Shown piece after piece: positions 60,950 through 64,000 of a DNA stretch of 64,000 bases. The first letter of the stretch is position 1. Each line of letters begins with the position of its first letter. The position numbers and the translations under genes were made by a program. The stretch is from Brachionus manjavacas (lineage: Eukaryota > Rotifera > Eurotatoria > Ploima > Brachionidae): the NCBI GenBank assembly GCA_019054805.1, contig JAHQIY010000019.1, positions 1,146,001 to 1,210,000 on the forward strand, in the 5' to 3' direction. The notes under the pieces were generated by a model. That model worked only from the letters and a program-made list of their open reading frames with translations. It did no database searches and was not told where the DNA came from.

Positions 60950-61072
60950 TCAGTGATTTGGAAGGATTTTTTGGTTTGAATTTTTTAGTAAATTGACTCG
61001 ATTGTTAAATTGTTGTTCGTTTTGAATTATGTTTAGCACTTTAGAAAACTTCTCAACTGGACTTAGTGCCAT
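60950..61072 (-). CDS. Possible 40-aa small ORF
   Basis: Minus-strand ATG to TGA encoding MALSPVEKFSKVLNIIQNEQ followed by 20 polar residues. It has more balanced composition than neighbouring A/T-driven frames and a possible splice acceptor (TATTTTCAG) just upstream. No family recognised; could be a terminal exon or chance. Confidence 0.25.
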   Translation of the reverse strand: MALSPVEKFSKVLNIIQNEQQFNNRVNLLKNSNQKILPNH

Positions 61073-61943
61073 AATTCTGAAAATATTTTATTCAAATTTT
61101 TTTGTTAAAGCCTTTATTTTAAAATAAAAATCAAGTAATTTATAATTTTTACTTTTAAAATGTTTATAAATGATGGATGCAACGAAAAAAGAAAATGTGT
61201 CAATTCAAAGATTATTTTAATATTATATATTATTAATTATTTAAATACCAATTACTCGATCATTGTTAAAAGAAGTATGTGAGAATATGTAATTTTGTTT
61301 AAACTATTAAAATTTTAGTTTTTTAGAATTTGTTGAATCAAATCAAAAGTGTAAATTTTCTTTTATTTAATTTGAAAAATTTTATTTAAAAAATTCAATT
61401 TTGAATATTAAAAATCAAATCTTTTCATTATTTAAATTTTTATTATTTCAACTAGACCTCTAAATGATTTTTTGCCAAGAATATTTCATCAATCATGCTC
61501 TTTTAAAAAAGATCGTCAACTTATGGATGCATCATCAAAAATGAATCAAAAATTAACAAAAATAAACTAATTAAATTTTAAATTTGATTAAAAAAAATAG
61601 TCAAAAATGATCGAAAAAATTATTTTTAGAAGGTTAAACAACAATAATAGAGATAAAATTGAATTAGTTTTTGGGATAAAAGTTTAAATCTGAATAAATA
61701 TAAAATCTGAAAAGACTATTGAACATATAATATTTTCAATTTATTTTTTATTTTTTAATATAACTCGAAAACTACCCTTTTTTAAATTAAAATTCGAAAT
61801 TAACTTGAATTTCATCATCTTCAAACACATACAGAAAAATAACAATCTAAAATCCAATTTTTATTAAAAATCTAATTTTTGTTGGAAAAAATAAAAAAAA
61901 AATTTTAATTTTTTATTTAAAATAATTTAATAAATAAAAAAAA
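61073..61943. other. AT-rich intergenic, nothing recognised
   Basis: No coding character seen. Confidence 0.5.
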
Positions 61944-63345
61944 TCATTTCGGTCTTAGAGATAAATTTTTTATTTCTTGCTGTTGTTGCCGATGTGCTTT
62001 TAAACATTTGGTTGTACAAAACTTGTAATCAAAATATTCAAACGGAACACTTGAGGACATGTCTACGCCACAATACCAACATCGGCTTATGACTCTAATC
62101 TTCTGTGGCGAATATTTAGCCTTGGTGATTGTATCTAGCTCTTCTTTGTCATTAATAGGCATCAGGTTTAGAAAGTTTCTGTCAACCAGCAACTGTCTTT
62201 TTTCCTGATCTGTCAGTGACAAAAACAGTTTGCGCTCATTTTCTTCCATTTGCTCTCTACTTAGCTTTTCTTTTTCGACAGCCTCCCGCTCTTTGCGAGC
62301 TTGTTTCTTGACTTTTTTCTTCTCCTTCTCTTTTTCCATCTTCTCAGTCATTTTTTCATAGCTCAACGGCTCGCTTATCTTTGCTTTACTATAGTCATAT
62401 CTATTCGGAAAGTCATTCATGAACCGTCTGTACAAATCCCTTAAGCCTTTATTCTGAGAGACAAAATAGGGCAGCATTTTACCACGGCTCAGATCTCCTA
62501 TAGACGGATCACAGCCATTCATTAAAAGCTCCCAAACACATTCACCAAAACCAAGCTGGCTGCATAAATGCAACAAGGTGAACCCGTTTTGCCTATTCAA
62601 ACGCTTGTTTATTAACTTCTCAATTTTTAGTTTATAATTCTCCACCTCAATCTTGTTCTCTTGGTCCATCAATGGATTTAACAATTGCCTAAGCTTGACC
62701 ACATTGTTAGTCATGCAACAAGTGTATATTTCATTGAACAACTTTAGATTGTCACCAGACAAACTTTGTATAAACTCGTCTTGAATCGGCCTCTCGATCT
62801 CTTTCTCTACTTCAACAAGTTCAACTTTGGTGTCCAATGTTTGGATTTTTTTTTCGGTCTTTGGACTTGATTTTTTTTTTTTGGGCTTTGATTTCGATTT
62901 TGGTTTCTCTTTGGATGATTCAGCAATTTTTGTCTCATACTTGGTCAGAACATGGAGAAAATCTTGATGGTATTGTTCGACTCGTGAGAGCAAATTATGG
63001 GTGCGTTTGACTTCGTTGAAAGTGGGTCTGAAAGTCATGAAAGGAATTGTTCTCAACCTGGTGTCATCTTTGTCGAATGGTGCTGGATTCTGGCCCGAAA
63101 TCAGCACTGACTTGTTGTACTGAGGTACTCGAATGAACACACATGAACACTGATCGATCTCTGCTTTCCAGTCTGTACCTATCAACGATTTGATCTCCTC
63201 ACGGAACATGGCTTCTTGGGACCGGCGGATGTTGGCACCGGCTGATTTGGCATGCTTCCCGGAAGAGTCATGTTGGCTCTGAACGCCACCTCGCTTTGCT
63301 CGGACCACGTATCGATGAAATGTTTTGTGAACAATTACTTGTTCT
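61944..63345 (-). CDS. ANKZF1: ANKZF1/Vms1 peptidyl-tRNA hydrolase, 3' exon (5' exons not found)
   Basis: Large last exon on the minus strand, about 467 codons. It begins after a splice acceptor near 63346 with QVIVHKTFHRYVVRAKRGG. It acts in ribosome quality control, releasing nascent chains stalled on 60S subunits. The VLRF1 domain shows RAKRGGVQSQ, with the catalytic Gln position kept, then SAGANIRRSQEA, WKAEID and VFIRVP. A Lys-rich linker follows, then an ankyrin repeat (NGFTLLHLCSQLGFGECVWELLMNG). Next is a charged helix of the p97-binding (VIM) type (KKQARKEREAVEKEKL), and a C-terminal CWYCG..FCTTKC zinc knuckle. The start codon, C2H2 finger and N-terminal VLRF1 part must lie upstream, beyond a long intron or outside the window. 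Confidence 0.9.
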
Positions 63346-64000
63346 CTTTATTAAAGAAAAAAGGTTTATAATTTTTTTGTTTTAATCAAGTTTAGAAATT
63401 AAGGCCTGGGTACTTATGGATTTATCCTTTATAAATACCAAATAAGAAAAAAAAGAGCAAGAATAGGTTTAAAATACTAAAAGGTGCTAGATGAATATTT
63501 TTTTACAAGCTTTTTTGTTATTGCGCAAAAACTTGAATAACCTTTTTTAACTATTTAAAATTTTAAGTATTTTTTTTAATTGCTTCGATCAGCTGAGAAC
63601 TGAACGGAAACAAAAGAAAAATAAAGAAAAGTAGCAAAAAGAAAATTAATTTTTTTTCCATTTGTTTAATGGTGTATTAAAGACAGACAGCTGGCAAAAC
63701 GAAGCTAAATCTAGTCTGGTTCCGCAGGCCAAAGATAGAATTACTTTAATAATTCTTTGCATAAAAATTGTCATTTTTTTTTAAATAAATATTTTTTTTT
63801 CATTCCTATATTCTTCAATTTTTTCTAAAATAATTTCTGTAAAATTCAGAACAAAATTAAAAAAAAATGAACTGTGCAATTGTAAGATAAATTAAAAGTA
63901 ATTTTTTAATATAAATATTTAAGTTAATTTTTTTTTGTAATTGTCTCTTTATTAATCTAATTATTTTGAAAATATCAATTTGATAATTCCAAAAGTACTT
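63346..64000. other. Probable ANKZF1 intron or upstream DNA
   Basis: No frame on the minus strand matches the missing N-terminal part of ANKZF1. A less AT-rich patch near 63680-63745 is unexplained. Confidence 0.45.

Overview
This is a very AT-rich window from an animal nuclear genome. The genes have GT..AG introns, nearly all 43-58 nt long, with TATA boxes just upstream of some starts and AATAAA signals just after some stops. Several gene models reconstructed by hand (COQ3, RCAN, SPAG8, an M1 peptidase relative, a YccV-domain protein, a Ly6 protein) close exactly in frame across all exons. SPAG8 is a motile-cilium protein, which argues for a ciliated animal and against nematodes and mites. 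AT-richness, tiny introns and dense transposon debris would fit a monogonont rotifer, but that is only an inference.

Layout. 1-13 kb: an SPRY/SOCS-box gene (minus strand), then long AT-rich intergenic sequence with LINE debris, a hairpin repeat and a 450-bp MITE. 13-23 kb: a three-finger (Ly6) GPI-anchored protein gene and two copies of an unknown Q/N-rich gene that share a 644-bp tract with one difference, on either side of a decayed non-LTR retrotransposon. 25-34 kb: a solo Gypsy-type LTR, a seven-pass membrane protein with a CxCxCW motif, a broken LINE, and a 1.66-kb non-autonomous hAT-like element built from palindromic 15-bp repeats, with another repeat nested inside. 34-39 kb: a 12-exon M1 aminopeptidase-like gene that has lost its catalytic motifs but keeps an open frame, with a dead mariner in its second intron. 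39-47 kb: a repeat nest with a perfect 85-bp inverted repeat, a Tc1 remnant, an inverted pair of 330-bp repeats, and the 3' half of a Ty3/Gypsy element carrying an extra coiled-coil/RING reading frame and a 3' LTR. 48-51 kb: a YccV-like domain protein and RCAN, both minus strand and 160 bp apart. 54-64 kb: COQ3, SPAG8, a cluster of four small secreted-protein genes, a tRNA-Glu-like Pol III unit, and the 3' part of ANKZF1 (its 5' exons were not found in the window).

Housekeeping and cell-biology genes (COQ3: ubiquinone synthesis; RCAN: calcineurin control; ANKZF1: ribosome quality control; SPAG8: axoneme) lie side by side with no evident functional link. The most interesting items are the apparent M1 pseudoenzyme, the Q/N-rich gene pair homogenised probably by gene conversion, the palindrome-array hAT element, the RING reading frame in a Gypsy element, and the secreted-protein cluster.
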